NCBI RefSeq assembly: GCF_007971225.1
Contig: NZ_CP042435.1
Location: 4,281,501-4,345,500 of the forward strand
Source of the DNA: Panacibacter ginsenosidivorans
Lineage (GTDB): Bacteria; Bacteroidota; Bacteroidia; Chitinophagales; Chitinophagaceae
Length of the DNA stretch: 64,000 nucleotides
Reading direction: 5' to 3'
Position numbers and translations under genes: made by a program. The notes beneath the pieces were generated by a model, which saw nothing but the letters and a program-made list of their open reading frames with translations, searched no databases and was not told the DNA's origin. Positions 17,676 to 26,827 of this stretch are shown one piece after another; the stretch's first letter is position 1, and each line of letters starts with the position of its first letter.

Positions 17676-18416
17676 TCAGCTAAAAATTTTAAACAACGCA
17701 AATAGTATGGCAATAAGAATAACTACACCAAGACCCAGAATTATATAAGCGCCTTTGGTAAAATCTGCGATCGTCTTTTTTACCTGCGCTTTGTCATTTA
17801 CATTCGGGAAAGGAGTGGCAGGCACCTCCACACCAAGAAATTTGCATAAAGGCCCCCATCCCTGGTCAACTGAAAAAATGAGTAATTTATCAGCCGGAAC
17901 AGTTGCTTTTACGTCTTCAATGTGCTGTTTGTAATGGGCAATGGCGGCTTCTTTATTTTCCATGGTTCCTTTGTGAGATCTTTGCCAGATAAGCTTTGTA
18001 GAAACATCACCAAACTTGCGCATAAAAGGAACGACGGCTTTCAATACTTTAAACTGCCAAAGTATCTCTGTGAAATAAATCGTTTCCATGGTGCTTTTAT
18101 ACCAGGCCTCCGCACCTTTTGGATGAACTGTTAGCAACACTTTTGCATCCGGGTACGCTACCATTAATTCTTTCCACACACAGCAGGCAGGATTGTCTAC
18201 CGCTGCAGTGTAATTGCTGAATACTTCTTCCCAGTTATGTTGCTTGCCTTCAGGTTCATTAGCTACCTTATTCCAGAAGTCGATATGAGATTTGTTTTCT
18301 TTGTTGCCAATGATCTCCATCATATGATAACAGGGAAACCCTAATTCTGGTAAAGCTTTGTAGGTTGACATAGTGCCGGTTCTTCCAAAGCCTGCACCAA
18401 TTACTTTAAGGCCCAT
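17676..18416 (-). CDS. Sulfotransferase-family protein with C-terminal membrane helix
   Basis: A 246-residue protein of the Sulfotransfer_4 type. The N-terminal GAGFGRTGTMSTYKALPELG occupies the PAPS 5'-phosphate loop position, followed by CYHMME. Similar proteins are often annotated as sulfotransferases or NAD-dependent epimerases from this motif. Residues ~225-244 (AYIILGLGVVILIAILFALF) form one membrane helix, so it is tail-anchored. True sulfotransfer activity and the acceptor are unknown. Confidence 0.75.
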   Translation of the reverse strand: MGLKVIGAGFGRTGTMSTYKALPELGFPCYHMMEIIGNKENKSHIDFWNKVANEPEGKQHNWEEVFSNYTAAVDNPACCVWKELMVAYPDAKVLLTVHPKGAEAWYKSTMETIYFTEILWQFKVLKAVVPFMRKFGDVSTKLIWQRSHKGTMENKEAAIAHYKQHIEDVKATVPADKLLIFSVDQGWGPLCKFLGVEVPATPFPNVNDKAQVKKTIADFTKGAYIILGLGVVILIAILFALFKIFS

Positions 18417-18612
18417 ACTGTTGGTTTTAGTTTATAAATAAAATTTGTGGTGTTATCCTGGAAGGAAGCATAAGGCAGGGATAAAAAGCCTGTTTTCAAA
18501 TATAATGATAATTAAAAGTTTATGCTGTCTTAAATATTTCAACAATATCGTTTGCTGCTGACATAGGGCTGTCACAAGTGTATATTTTCTTTGTGTAACA
18601 AAACAAACAAAT

Positions 18613-19131
18613 ATGGAAAACATTATCATGGAGCCGTTGCAACAAACGAACTTAGTAATTACACCTGCAGAGCTATTAGCGCACTGGCAGGATCACCGCA
18701 ATCTTACCCGCCGTGTAATTGAAGCTTTTCCCGAAGACAAATTATTTTCTTATTCTGCAGGTGGTATGCGCCCATTTGCAGAGATGGCAATTGAAATGAT
18801 AGGCATGGCTGTACCCGGTTTAAATGGTGTTATTACAGGTAAATGGGAAGATGCGTATGAGCTTCCGCATCATTCAGGTAAAACAAAACCATCAACTAAA
18901 AAAGAATTGCTTAAAGTGTGGGATGAGGTAACTGCAAAGATCAATGCATTGTGGCCGCAGATACCGGCGCATCGTTTCCAGGAACATGATCTTGCATTTG
19001 GACAATGGGAAGGCCCGGTTTATTTTTTTATTTTATATTGGATAGATAATGAAATTCACCACAGAGCGCAGGGATATGTTTATTTACGTACACTGGGAAT
19101 TGAACCACCGCATTTTTGGGAACGTCAATAA
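18613..19131 (+). CDS. DinB family protein, cytoplasmic
   Basis: A 172-residue DinB/YfiT-like four-helix protein without a signal peptide. LLAHWQDHRNLTRRVIEAFPEDKLF is the first helix with its His, and WIDNEIHHRAQGYVYLRTLGIEPPHFW carries the final HH metal ligands. The family uses a bound metal for thiol-dependent transfers; the substrate is unknown. The start could also be the second ATG at 18628. A strong terminator follows at 19161-19199. Confidence 0.82.
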   Translation: MENIIMEPLQQTNLVITPAELLAHWQDHRNLTRRVIEAFPEDKLFSYSAGGMRPFAEMAIEMIGMAVPGLNGVITGKWEDAYELPHHSGKTKPSTKKELLKVWDEVTAKINALWPQIPAHRFQEHDLAFGQWEGPVYFFILYWIDNEIHHRAQGYVYLRTLGIEPPHFWERQ

Positions 19132-19160
19132 ATAATTTTTTAATTATTTATTGACTATAA

Positions 19161-19199
19161 ATACCTGCAGGGATAGTAAATCCTGCAGGTATTTTTTTT
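19161..19199 (+). terminator. Intrinsic terminator
   Basis: ATACCTGCAGG (19161-19171) pairs perfectly with CCTGCAGGTAT (19182-19192), followed by eight T. It lies 30 bp after the DinB gene. Confidence 0.92.
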
Positions 19200-19289
19200 A
19201 TACGTGCCCTACAGTAGAAAGACAAGTGTAATTTTATATTCTGATATTCCAGCATCTAACCACACGCTAAAAAAATATAAGCGGATACA

Positions 19290-19955
19290 ATGATCCCAAT
19301 AGTCAGCACAATTCTTTTCTCCTTCTTCGACGCAGAAACAATGGTGCGAGGCGGAGGGCTGCTGATCATATGCCTTGCCGTGTTTGCACAAACAGGATTG
19401 TTCTTTTGTTTTTTTGTGCCGAGTGGTATTTTTCTTTTTGTAGGCGGTATGTTTGTAGCAACCGGGCAACTGCATCATGCAGTGGTTACTGTTTGTGTTT
19501 GCGCAGTGCTTGCATCCGTTGCCGGAGGTTGCGCCGGTTATTGGTTTGGTTATAAAACAGGGCCTTTATTGTATAAGCGAAAAGACTCAAGGTTTTATCG
19601 ACGCAAATATCTAAATGCTGCTGACGCTTTCTATAAAAAATATGGGCAATTTGCAGTAACGTTGGGTATGTTATTTCCTATTACCAGGACCTTTGCACCT
19701 ATTGTCGCGGGAATAGTTAGAATGAATTTCAGCCGTTTTATTTTATTTGTATTTATTGGCTCTGCATTGTGGATACCTGTGTTTATAATAGCAGGTTATT
19801 TAATGGGCAGCATCCCGGCTATAAAAGAATATCTCTATTATATTATGGCTGCCATTATTCTTATAGTAACCATACCCGCAGTTACACGTATCATCAAAGA
19901 ATTCAGAAAAGCTGCGAAAGATAGCCAGCACAATAATGAAACAGGCATTAACTGA
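19290..19955 (+). CDS. DedA family membrane protein
   Basis: A 221-residue inner-membrane protein of the DedA/SNARE-associated (VTT) family. It has four or five hydrophobic segments (about 20-50, 60-80, 145-175, 185-205). The family's re-entrant loop motif is clear: FPITRTFAPIVAGIVRM. The N-terminal acidic side reads VPSGIFLFVGGMFVATGQL. Members are linked to phospholipid (undecaprenyl phosphate or PE) translocation and membrane homeostasis. It is transcribed alone. Confidence 0.88.
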   Translation: MIPIVSTILFSFFDAETMVRGGGLLIICLAVFAQTGLFFCFFVPSGIFLFVGGMFVATGQLHHAVVTVCVCAVLASVAGGCAGYWFGYKTGPLLYKRKDSRFYRRKYLNAADAFYKKYGQFAVTLGMLFPITRTFAPIVAGIVRMNFSRFILFVFIGSALWIPVFIIAGYLMGSIPAIKEYLYYIMAAIILIVTIPAVTRIIKEFRKAAKDSQHNNETGIN

Positions 19956-20026
19956 CAGAACCCGTAGTGCTAAAAAATAATGCAGGAATTTTATGGGCCG
20001 GGCTTAAGTGCAGCTATTAAACTTTT

Positions 20027-20046
20027 GTTGCGTCGCACTCTTGTAC
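20027..20046 (-). repeat. Dispersed 20-bp intergenic repeat, copy 11
   Basis: GTTGCGTCGCACTCTTGTAC. The full two-block unit reaches upstream to TTTTATGGGCCGGGC at about 19990. Confidence 0.95.
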
Positions 20047-20071
20047 GTCTTATACATTATGGAACATTAAC

Positions 20072-21070
20072 TCATTCTGCATTTATCCTGTAAACTGCCA
20101 AAGCAGCGCTCTTTCCATTTGCAGCTCTTTCTGCCACCACAAATGTTTGTAGCGAAGGTATAAGCAATGAAGTTCTTGCACCTTGCCTTGTAGGTATGTC
20201 TGCAATCTTTTTGTAACTGCTATCATTTATTTTCTTAAAAATATTGATTGAACCATCGCCGCCGGTTGCAAATATTTCCTGCTTTGCCTCATCATAAAAG
20301 ATATCATCTGCATCGCCTGCCAGTTCATTTGTGTATATTTCTCTTCCGTCATTACTGTTGTAACCTACCAGCATAGCAGGATGCCTGTATCCTATAAAAA
20401 CAAGATTATGTGAAGTGTCTAATGTCATTGGGAAATTAGCCTTGTATTTATTTGTATTCCATGTATGTACAAGTGTAAAATTTTTTAAGTCTATAATGGC
20501 AATACTATTAGCATCAGGAAGGTTTACATACATCCTGTTATTCTTTTTATCCAGCTGGAAACTTTCAGGATGGGCACTCAACTTTACATTTCCTGTTTGC
20601 TTATGAGATGCGGGGTCAAGCAATGCTATTCCGCCATTCCCATAACCAACATATATTTTCCTTTCATCAGCATCATACCTTATATTATCAGCATCACTGT
20701 TAAGACGAATTGTTGCAACCGTTTTAAATGTGGCGGCATTAATAAAAACACAATCACCATTATCACCGCCTGCAACAGCAATTTCATTTTGTTCTGGTAT
20801 GTAAGCAATTCCCTGCGGTTCTTCAATTCCTTTAATACTATGTATCAAAACACCTTTATTGAGGTCGACGACCTCGACAGTATTATTGCCCAAAGCCGCC
20901 ACATAAATAATGTTGTCTTTTATATTAATTGCCATGTGATCGATTCGTCCATCCAATCCCGGCATTTCAATTACTTTTTCCAATTTCATAAGTTCTGTAC
21001 CCATGGGTTTTTGCCCGTTGCAGCTTATACAACCAGGAAAGAAAATAAGGTATAAAATATGCTGTTTCAT
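20072..21070 (-). CDS. YncE-like beta-propeller lipoprotein
   Basis: The start at 21070 (MKQHILYLIFFPGCISCNG) gives a lipoprotein-type signal; the frame extends to 21196, but that part has no signal or similarity. The protein (~332 residues) is a seven-bladed YVTN/YncE propeller: IIYVAALGNNTVEVVDLNKGVLIHSI, GDCVFINAATFKTVATIRL, NRMYVNLPDANSIAIIDL. DHMAIN near the start is typical of this group. It is secreted; the ligand is unknown. It is divergent from the DUF1569 gene, with only 116 bp between starts. Confidence 0.8.
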   Translation of the reverse strand: MKQHILYLIFFPGCISCNGQKPMGTELMKLEKVIEMPGLDGRIDHMAINIKDNIIYVAALGNNTVEVVDLNKGVLIHSIKGIEEPQGIAYIPEQNEIAVAGGDNGDCVFINAATFKTVATIRLNSDADNIRYDADERKIYVGYGNGGIALLDPASHKQTGNVKLSAHPESFQLDKKNNRMYVNLPDANSIAIIDLKNFTLVHTWNTNKYKANFPMTLDTSHNLVFIGYRHPAMLVGYNSNDGREIYTNELAGDADDIFYDEAKQEIFATGGDGSINIFKKINDSSYKKIADIPTRQGARTSLLIPSLQTFVVAERAANGKSAALAVYRINAE

Positions 21071-21186
21071 GTGTATAGTTTTTAATACTGTTAGAATTTG
21101 TCGTACCGGCCCCTTTTTTTGTCGTTTTCGCACTACATGAATATTAAAGCAAGGTAATATGTTTGTATAAATGCATAATATACGAT

Positions 21187-21633
21187 ATGAAAACAATATT
21201 TGACAAAGCCACGAGAGATGAACTGATCAGCAGGATCAGTACACTTAATGAAAAGAGTACTCCCCAATGGGGTAAGATGAATATTTATCAAATGCTGAAA
21301 CATTGTGTATTATGCGAAGAGATGTACCTGGGGAAGACAAAATATAAACGTGCATTCATTGGCCGTTTGTTTGGTAGAATGGGTTTGAGGAATTTAATGA
21401 AAGATGAAACTCCGCTGCAACGAAATGCACCTACCAGGGATGCATTTAAAATAAAGGAAGTGAGCGGAGATGTAAATGCTGAGAAAGAGAAATGGATGTC
21501 ATTAATGGAGGAATATGCAAGCTATTCAAACGATGGTTTGGTACACTGGTTCTTTGGCAAAATGACAAAAGAGCAAGTTGGTTATTTTGTGTATAAACAT
21601 ACCGATCATCACCTGAGACAATTTAATAGTTAG
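21187..21633 (+). CDS. DUF1569 (DinB-like) protein
   Basis: A 148-residue cytoplasmic protein. KMNIYQMLKHCVLCEEMYLG is the first metal-ligand helix, and the C-terminal FVYKHTDHHLRQF holds the His triad of DinB-like folds (DUF1569). The segment FIGRLFGRMGLRNLMKDETPLQRNAPT is typical of DUF1569. ATG 21187 (MKTIF) is preferred over an upstream in-frame ATG at 21163. The function is unknown. Confidence 0.82.
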   Translation: MKTIFDKATRDELISRISTLNEKSTPQWGKMNIYQMLKHCVLCEEMYLGKTKYKRAFIGRLFGRMGLRNLMKDETPLQRNAPTRDAFKIKEVSGDVNAEKEKWMSLMEEYASYSNDGLVHWFFGKMTKEQVGYFVYKHTDHHLRQFNS

Positions 21634-21766
21634 ATAACAGCAAACTAATTTATAAGCCATTAACTGTTTCGTACTTTATTACATAACTGCTATTCAAATA
21701 CCGAACTTTTCAACAAAGCTGCTTATTATTTTTCTACCGACCTTCGTTTAATAAATACAAATTGTA

Positions 21767-22423
21767 ATGAGCAGTATTAGAGTAATTATCACAGGTGCAA
21801 CAGGTATGGTTGGCGAAGGTGTTTTGTTTGAGTGCTTGCAAAACCCAACAGTAAGTGAAGTGCTTATTATCAACCGCAGGCATTACGACCTGCAGCATCC
21901 CAGGTTAAAAGAATTGATCGTTCCTGATTTTTTTCAGCTAAGCAAGTTTGCAACAGACATAAAAGGTTATGATGCCTGTTTTTTTTGCGCAGGTATTAGC
22001 TCTGTGGGTATGAAAGAAGATAAATTCACGCACATTACTTACGATACTACATTGGCGTTTGCAAAATCACTGCTGGAAGTGAATAGCAATATGGTTTTTA
22101 CTTATGTGTCCGGCAGCCAAACAGACAGCAGTGAAAAAGGCAGACTGATGTGGGCACGTGTAAAAGGTAAAACAGAAAATGATCTGAAGAAGTTGCCCTT
22201 TAAAGCAGAATATAATTTCAGGCCGGGGGTTATGCTGCCTTTTGATGGTCAGAAAAACTGGAAGAGCATTTATAAAGTGATCGCCAAAATATTTAAAGCT
22301 GTCGCTCCTAAGCATGTATTGACCATGGAGGAAGTCGGCAAGGCAATGATCAATGCAGTAACTATTGGTTACGCTAAAAATATATTGGAGATACCAGATA
22401 TTAAGCAACTGGCAAAGGCATAG
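21767..22423 (+). CDS. NAD(P)-binding epimerase-like protein
   Basis: A 218-residue atypical short-chain dehydrogenase. The Rossmann start IITGATGMVGEGVLFECL carries the TGxxGxxG motif. FFCAGISSVGM and FTYVSGSQTD follow, and VKGKTENDL sits where SDRs place the Tyr-x3-Lys pair, here without the Tyr. This matches the TIP30/HTATIP2-like group, in which catalysis is often lost. It is likely cytoplasmic; the substrate is unknown. Confidence 0.8.
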   Translation: MSSIRVIITGATGMVGEGVLFECLQNPTVSEVLIINRRHYDLQHPRLKELIVPDFFQLSKFATDIKGYDACFFCAGISSVGMKEDKFTHITYDTTLAFAKSLLEVNSNMVFTYVSGSQTDSSEKGRLMWARVKGKTENDLKKLPFKAEYNFRPGVMLPFDGQKNWKSIYKVIAKIFKAVAPKHVLTMEEVGKAMINAVTIGYAKNILEIPDIKQLAKA

Positions 22424-22594
22424 TATATCTTATTTTCTTTCGTGGCAGGTTTTCAATAATATTCCAGTCACCTCTTTCGAAGCTATTCGAAAGCTTTATA
22501 ATGAGGCACATCATAATTGCCAATGATACCTATCATTGCTGCAGTATAAAACAAGCAGTTCTTTTGTAATGGAAATTTTTATTAAAAAAAGTAT

Positions 22595-23221
22595 ATGAAA
22601 AAGAATTGCCTGCTTTTCTTATTTATTGTAATAGCTGCTATGTCATGCAAAACTACCAGCATCACTTCTTCATGGAAAGCGGTTGACTTGACGCCTGTTA
22701 CCTACAAAAAAATTTTGGTTATTGCATTATCTCAACCAGATAACAGCCTGAAAGAAAATATGGAAGGGCATCTTGTAGATGATCTTAAGTCGCATGGGGT
22801 AGATGCTATTTCTGCGTATCAGCAATATGGACCCAAAGCATTTGATCAGCTTGATGAAAAGGCAGCAATAGCAAAGATTCAAAATACAGGTGTAGATGCA
22901 ATCCTGACAATTGTATTACTTAATAAATCAAAGGAGCATGAATATATAAGAGGCCGTATTATCTATACTCCTTATGCAATGTATTACAACCGTTTTTGGG
23001 GCTATTATAATACCATATATAGTCGCGTATATTCACCGGGTTATTATACAACCAGTACAGAGTATTTCTGGGAGAGTAATCTTTATGATGCTACATCCAA
23101 ACAATTGATCTATTCAGTGCAAACAAAATCATTTAACCCTGATAATTCAGCATCACTGGCACATGAGTATGGAAGACTTATCATAAGCAATATGATTAAA
23201 GAAACGGTAATAGGGGAGTAA
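22595..23221 (+). CDS. Lipoprotein of unknown function
   Basis: A 208-residue lipoprotein (IAAMSC, Cys18). After the lipobox comes TTSITSSWKAVDLTPVTYKKILVIAL, typical of Bacteroidota lipoproteins with a GNA1162/DUF4136-like alpha/beta domain. The region VDAILTIVLLNKSKEHEY is followed by a Tyr-rich stretch (~120-155). No catalytic motif is seen. It may be an envelope-assembly lipoprotein, which is inference from fold-like patterns only. Confidence 0.7.
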   Translation: MKKNCLLFLFIVIAAMSCKTTSITSSWKAVDLTPVTYKKILVIALSQPDNSLKENMEGHLVDDLKSHGVDAISAYQQYGPKAFDQLDEKAAIAKIQNTGVDAILTIVLLNKSKEHEYIRGRIIYTPYAMYYNRFWGYYNTIYSRVYSPGYYTTSTEYFWESNLYDATSKQLIYSVQTKSFNPDNSASLAHEYGRLIISNMIKETVIGE

Positions 23222-23297
23222 TTTTCCAGAGCTTTTAAGAAATAAATATAGATGCAGTTGAATGTATGTTTTCTTTCTGCTCCATCAAATAAAAGCC

Positions 23298-23317
23298 GTA
23301 CAAGTGTGCGACGCAAG
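23298..23317 (+). repeat. Dispersed 20-bp intergenic repeat, copy 12
   Basis: GTACAAGTGTGCGACGCAAG, followed by AAAGCTTAATAGCATTACTAAA and GTACAAAAAAATT as degenerate second block. Confidence 0.95.
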
Positions 23318-23356
23318 TAAAGCTTAATAGCATTACTAAAGTTTAGTACAAAAAAA

Positions 23357-24769
23357 TTATTGCTTAGCACTAAACAATGTCCATGGATAAGCAAGCATAT
23401 TGTTTAAATACTTCGATTGCCATGCGTATTCAGGATGTGCCTTGTAAAATTTTTCTCCGATAAAATCCTGTCCGCACGGATGACCCATGTGTGCCCAGAA
23501 CTGCATGTTCTTTGCGAGATCAGCGGTCGTTACTTTTCCCTGCACGGCACCCATGGGATAATAAGCCGGAAGATCCCACTCTGCACAACCCTTATTGTCT
23601 TCATCAATATGGCCGCATATTACACAACGGTTATTGGCAGTTTTATTTTGTAATGCATTTTCATGATCGGCTTCAATCGTTTTGCCTGACTCTGCATCCA
23701 GTTTACCTTTCATGTCAACGATCACCAATTGTTCCATGCGTTTCTTTCTTGCATTGGGCGAAGTGGTTTTATCATTTACATTAAAAGTTGTTTCCTGTGC
23801 AATGAGCGTTGAATCACTTGCAAAGTTGCTACCGATCATAGCCGTGTCTTTACTGCGCCATACACGGCTAACTTTTAAACCCAGTTCCAGTTTAGCCACT
23901 TCATTTGTTTTGGTATCACCGATCAGCCAGTCATTTGCATAACCACCATTGTTGCCTTGCTGAAAAATATTTATTACGTCATCTATACTGTTGGCGTATT
24001 GCGCCGCTTTGCGTGCACGCATAAATTCAGGAATGCCTGTACTATCAAAACCTTTGAATTGTGTGATAGTTGTTTCAGTTATAAGAATGCCATTTGCTGT
24101 TATTACAAAATCATCGCCGCTATGAATAAAGCCAGGCATGCAATCCATCATCATGTGATTGCCTTTCTCCGGAACAATATCTGCAATTACATTCCAGTGC
24201 TGGCCGATGATATATTCCGTCCAGTTGTTATGGCCAATAACGATCTTGCCATCTTTTGTATAACTGCCTGTTGCGATGAATGCACTGCAATTGCCCGGTG
24301 CTTTGTTATCACCGCTGCCGGGCTTTGCTATGTTGTCAAGCATGGGCACATAATAGAATGCAAGTTCTTCCAATGCGTTCAATGCAGTAATATCAAGGCT
24401 GTCATACTTTATATTTTTTGCATTCAATCCTGCTGCAATGCCATTGATCTCATCTTTGTATTCACGGTCCAGTTTATCCCATAAAAAATTCTTTGCACAA
24501 TTACGGTAAAACTGCCATTCCCTATGCGTTTCATGCTGCAGGTAATAAGCAATGGTTTGTATGTTGGTATCAATTTCATTCGCTAATAAATAGCCATGCT
24601 GGTAACCTATATCTGTTGGCGAGCCTTCGAGATGCACATACACCCAACCATTTTTATTTTCACGGGATGCTTTTGCAAGCGGGTCTTTTTTTTCTTCCGC
24701 AGGCTTTGTGTTGTTGCAGGAGCAAATAAAAAGTACCAGTAATGCAGCAAGGAATAGTTGCAGTCTCAT
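23357..24769 (-). CDS. Phospholipase-B-like/C45-type hydrolase lipoprotein
   Basis: A 470-residue lipoprotein (FICSC, Cys18) with an Ntn-hydrolase fold of the C45/phospholipase B-like group. SPTDIGYQHGYLLANEI matches the N-terminal family motif. GNCSAF at 159-164 supplies the nucleophile Cys161, which becomes N-terminal after self-cleavage in characterised relatives, and IVIGHNNWTEY follows. WLIGDTKTNEVAKLELG is also conserved. It probably hydrolyses an amide or ester bond in the periplasm; the substrate is unknown. Confidence 0.82.
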   Translation of the reverse strand: MRLQLFLAALLVLFICSCNNTKPAEEKKDPLAKASRENKNGWVYVHLEGSPTDIGYQHGYLLANEIDTNIQTIAYYLQHETHREWQFYRNCAKNFLWDKLDREYKDEINGIAAGLNAKNIKYDSLDITALNALEELAFYYVPMLDNIAKPGSGDNKAPGNCSAFIATGSYTKDGKIVIGHNNWTEYIIGQHWNVIADIVPEKGNHMMMDCMPGFIHSGDDFVITANGILITETTITQFKGFDSTGIPEFMRARKAAQYANSIDDVINIFQQGNNGGYANDWLIGDTKTNEVAKLELGLKVSRVWRSKDTAMIGSNFASDSTLIAQETTFNVNDKTTSPNARKKRMEQLVIVDMKGKLDAESGKTIEADHENALQNKTANNRCVICGHIDEDNKGCAEWDLPAYYPMGAVQGKVTTADLAKNMQFWAHMGHPCGQDFIGEKFYKAHPEYAWQSKYLNNMLAYPWTLFSAKQ

Positions 24770-24842
24770 GCGTTTTGGTTTATGCGTATGAATATATGAA
24801 GAATTTTTTTTGGTTCAGGCATTTATGCTAATGGCATCGCCT

Positions 24843-24862
24843 GTTGTGTCACTCACTTGTAC
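24843..24862 (-). repeat. Dispersed repeat, copy 13 (GTGAGTGACACAAC variant)
   Basis: GTTGTGTCACTCACTTGTAC, the exact reverse complement of the variant at 10989. It lies between divergent genes. Confidence 0.92.
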
Positions 24863-24978
24863 TTTGCAACTTTACGCAGCAATTACTACAGATCAAAAAG
24901 CTGCTATGACGCAGATCAGTAAAAAGCTGCAATAATTTACCGATGTTTATAAACAAATAATATTTATACATAGTTTTT

Positions 24979-25857
24979 ATGAAGAATCTTGGTATACACG
25001 CAAAGGAAATGCGGTTAAAAGTATACAGGCATATGCTTGAAACAAGAGGTAGCAAATACAGGTCTTTTTTGCGTTATCTCCGGTTCTTTAAATATATTTC
25101 TTTTACCTGGCGCAGGGGAGATTTTTTAGAATCTTATTACACCTTAATGCGCTACCTGGATGATATTGTTGACGGAGATGCACCATTGCCTGATGGTTAC
25201 AATAACGGTGCAGATTACATGGTTGATAAAATAAAATTTTCCAGGAACCCGGTGAACCCTGTTGATGAAGTGGATTACCTGATGTTGTATTGTTTTAATG
25301 TGGCAGAGGGTTTTGGTGAAACCTTTCATGAAGAAACCACAGACATTCTTAACTCTCTTCTTTTTGATGCCAGGCGAAGAGGTAAACTCATGATCTTCCC
25401 CGAAAAGGAGCTTAGTATGCATTTTCATATACTCGATATCCGTGGCACTATAAAAGCAACGTTGAAAATTTTTAAAGAAGATCCCGCAAAATATCCGTTA
25501 CTCGAACCACTGGGTACTGCATCCCGTTATGAATATGACCTGGATGATTTTGAAGATGATATAAAAGCAGGCTACGTAAATATTTCAGCTGAAGACTGTT
25601 CCCTGTTTGGTATAGGAGCAGATGAATTGCATAATAAAAACTCTGATGCTGTAAGAGCATGGTTTGCACATCATGCGCAGAAAGGGATGGAGTTGCTGGA
25701 AGAGCATCATCGTTTATTACCGCAGGGTAAATTCTCATTACTGGCAAGAGGTACATTTCCACTTGTGTATGAATTGCCCGCAAAAAGATTATTTGAAAGA
25801 ATACTTGCGGGGCATAAAAAGCCAGTTCAAAAAATAGTGTATGAATTCAATGCGTAG
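24979..25857 (+). CDS. Squalene/phytoene-synthase-like protein
   Basis: A 292-residue all-helical protein resembling class I head-to-head isoprenoid synthases. The first Asp-rich motif is RYLDDIVDGD (Asp61, 62, 65) and the second DLDDFEDDIKAGYVN (187-201), which aligns with the DxxxDxxxGR-[IV]-Y/N-[LI] motif of the family. These enzymes condense two prenyl diphosphates using Mg2+. The usual FxRxYY-type start is not clear. It overlaps the next gene by 17 bp, so the two are translationally coupled. Together with the CrtC-like neighbour this suggests a small terpenoid or carotenoid-like pathway, but the product is unknown. Confidence 0.7.
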   Translation: MKNLGIHAKEMRLKVYRHMLETRGSKYRSFLRYLRFFKYISFTWRRGDFLESYYTLMRYLDDIVDGDAPLPDGYNNGADYMVDKIKFSRNPVNPVDEVDYLMLYCFNVAEGFGETFHEETTDILNSLLFDARRRGKLMIFPEKELSMHFHILDIRGTIKATLKIFKEDPAKYPLLEPLGTASRYEYDLDDFEDDIKAGYVNISAEDCSLFGIGADELHNKNSDAVRAWFAHHAQKGMELLEEHHRLLPQGKFSLLARGTFPLVYELPAKRLFERILAGHKKPVQKIVYEFNA

Positions 25858-26665
25858 TATGCATGGGAAGTGCCAGCCTTTTTACCTGGAAAAGTGGTTC
25901 ATGGATGTTGTAAGCGATGAAGGAGAAGCTTTTATTTTTTATGCTGCAAAAATGCAATGGCGTTGTGTAATTGTTTCCTATAAAAGCAGGTTAAGTTATT
26001 CGCCTGGTACCGGCAAAGGTTATATGGCAGGATTTCGTAGTGTACAGTTTCCTGTGCAGGAAGGTAATACAATTGTTTGGAAAGACCCGCACCTTAAAGT
26101 AGAAGGCAGCTGGCATACAAACACGGGGCAATTGAGTGCAACGTTGTTCGGTTCTGAGGAGGATGGCCTGCAATGGAATTGTCATCATCCTTCTTCTTTT
26201 GTAAAAGTAAAGGTCGGTAATAAATTAGTAAGCGGCTTTGGGTATGCAGAACAATTAATACTGACAGTAGAGCCATGGAAAATTCCGATGGATGTATTAA
26301 GATGGGGAAGATTTATTTCGGCAAATGATTACCTGGTATGGATTGAAATAAAAAATGATAGCACAAAACAATGGGTGTGGTATAATGGAGTGTTCATGCA
26401 TAATGCTGTAATAACAGATGACGAAATTGTATTGCCGTTAGAGAACATCATTCTGAAACTTGATAATAGCAGCATTATAGAATCTGAAAAAAAGATCAAC
26501 CAGGTAGTAACAAAATTGCTAAGATTTATTCCTGGTTTTAAAAGGGCCATACCATTGAATTTTTTGATGGCAGATGAATACAAATGGGTGAGTAAAGGTT
26601 TTTTATACAATGCTGAATCTTTGAAAAGTGAAGGATGGGCAATTCATGAAAGAATCAATTTTTAA
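25841..26665 (+). CDS. CrtC/tocopherol-cyclase-like lipocalin-fold protein
   Basis: A 274-residue protein with no obvious signal peptide. Scattered motifs resemble carotenoid 1,2-hydratase (CrtC) and tocopherol-cyclase-like lipocalin-fold proteins: YLEKWFMDVVSDEGEAFIFY at the start, LQWNCHHPSS in the middle and LRWGRFISANDYLVWIEI after it. It starts inside the preceding prenyl-synthase-like gene (17-bp overlap), so the two probably act on one pathway, for example hydration or cyclisation of the terpene product. The family assignment rests on weak motifs. Confidence 0.5.
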   Translation: MNSMRSMHGKCQPFYLEKWFMDVVSDEGEAFIFYAAKMQWRCVIVSYKSRLSYSPGTGKGYMAGFRSVQFPVQEGNTIVWKDPHLKVEGSWHTNTGQLSATLFGSEEDGLQWNCHHPSSFVKVKVGNKLVSGFGYAEQLILTVEPWKIPMDVLRWGRFISANDYLVWIEIKNDSTKQWVWYNGVFMHNAVITDDEIVLPLENIILKLDNSSIIESEKKINQVVTKLLRFIPGFKRAIPLNFLMADEYKWVSKGFLYNAESLKSEGWAIHERINF

Positions 26666-26725
26666 AATTGGATCAAGTCTCTGTTGTTGTACAAAAATTA
26701 GCGCTTTGCTGAAGATATTGTTGCA

Positions 26726-26745
26726 GTAGCAGTGTGCGACGCAAC
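26726..26745 (+). repeat. Dispersed 20-bp intergenic repeat, copy 14
   Basis: GTAGCAGTGTGCGACGCAAC, with a two-base change in the left half. The flank AAGCTTAGTACACAAAAAAACT follows at about 26767. Confidence 0.85.
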
Positions 26746-26827
26746 AGGCGTTTAATGCATGCAGTAAAGCTTAGTACACAAAAAAACTATTTGCGAAAGA
26801 AGCCGATTTCACATACTATAAACTTTT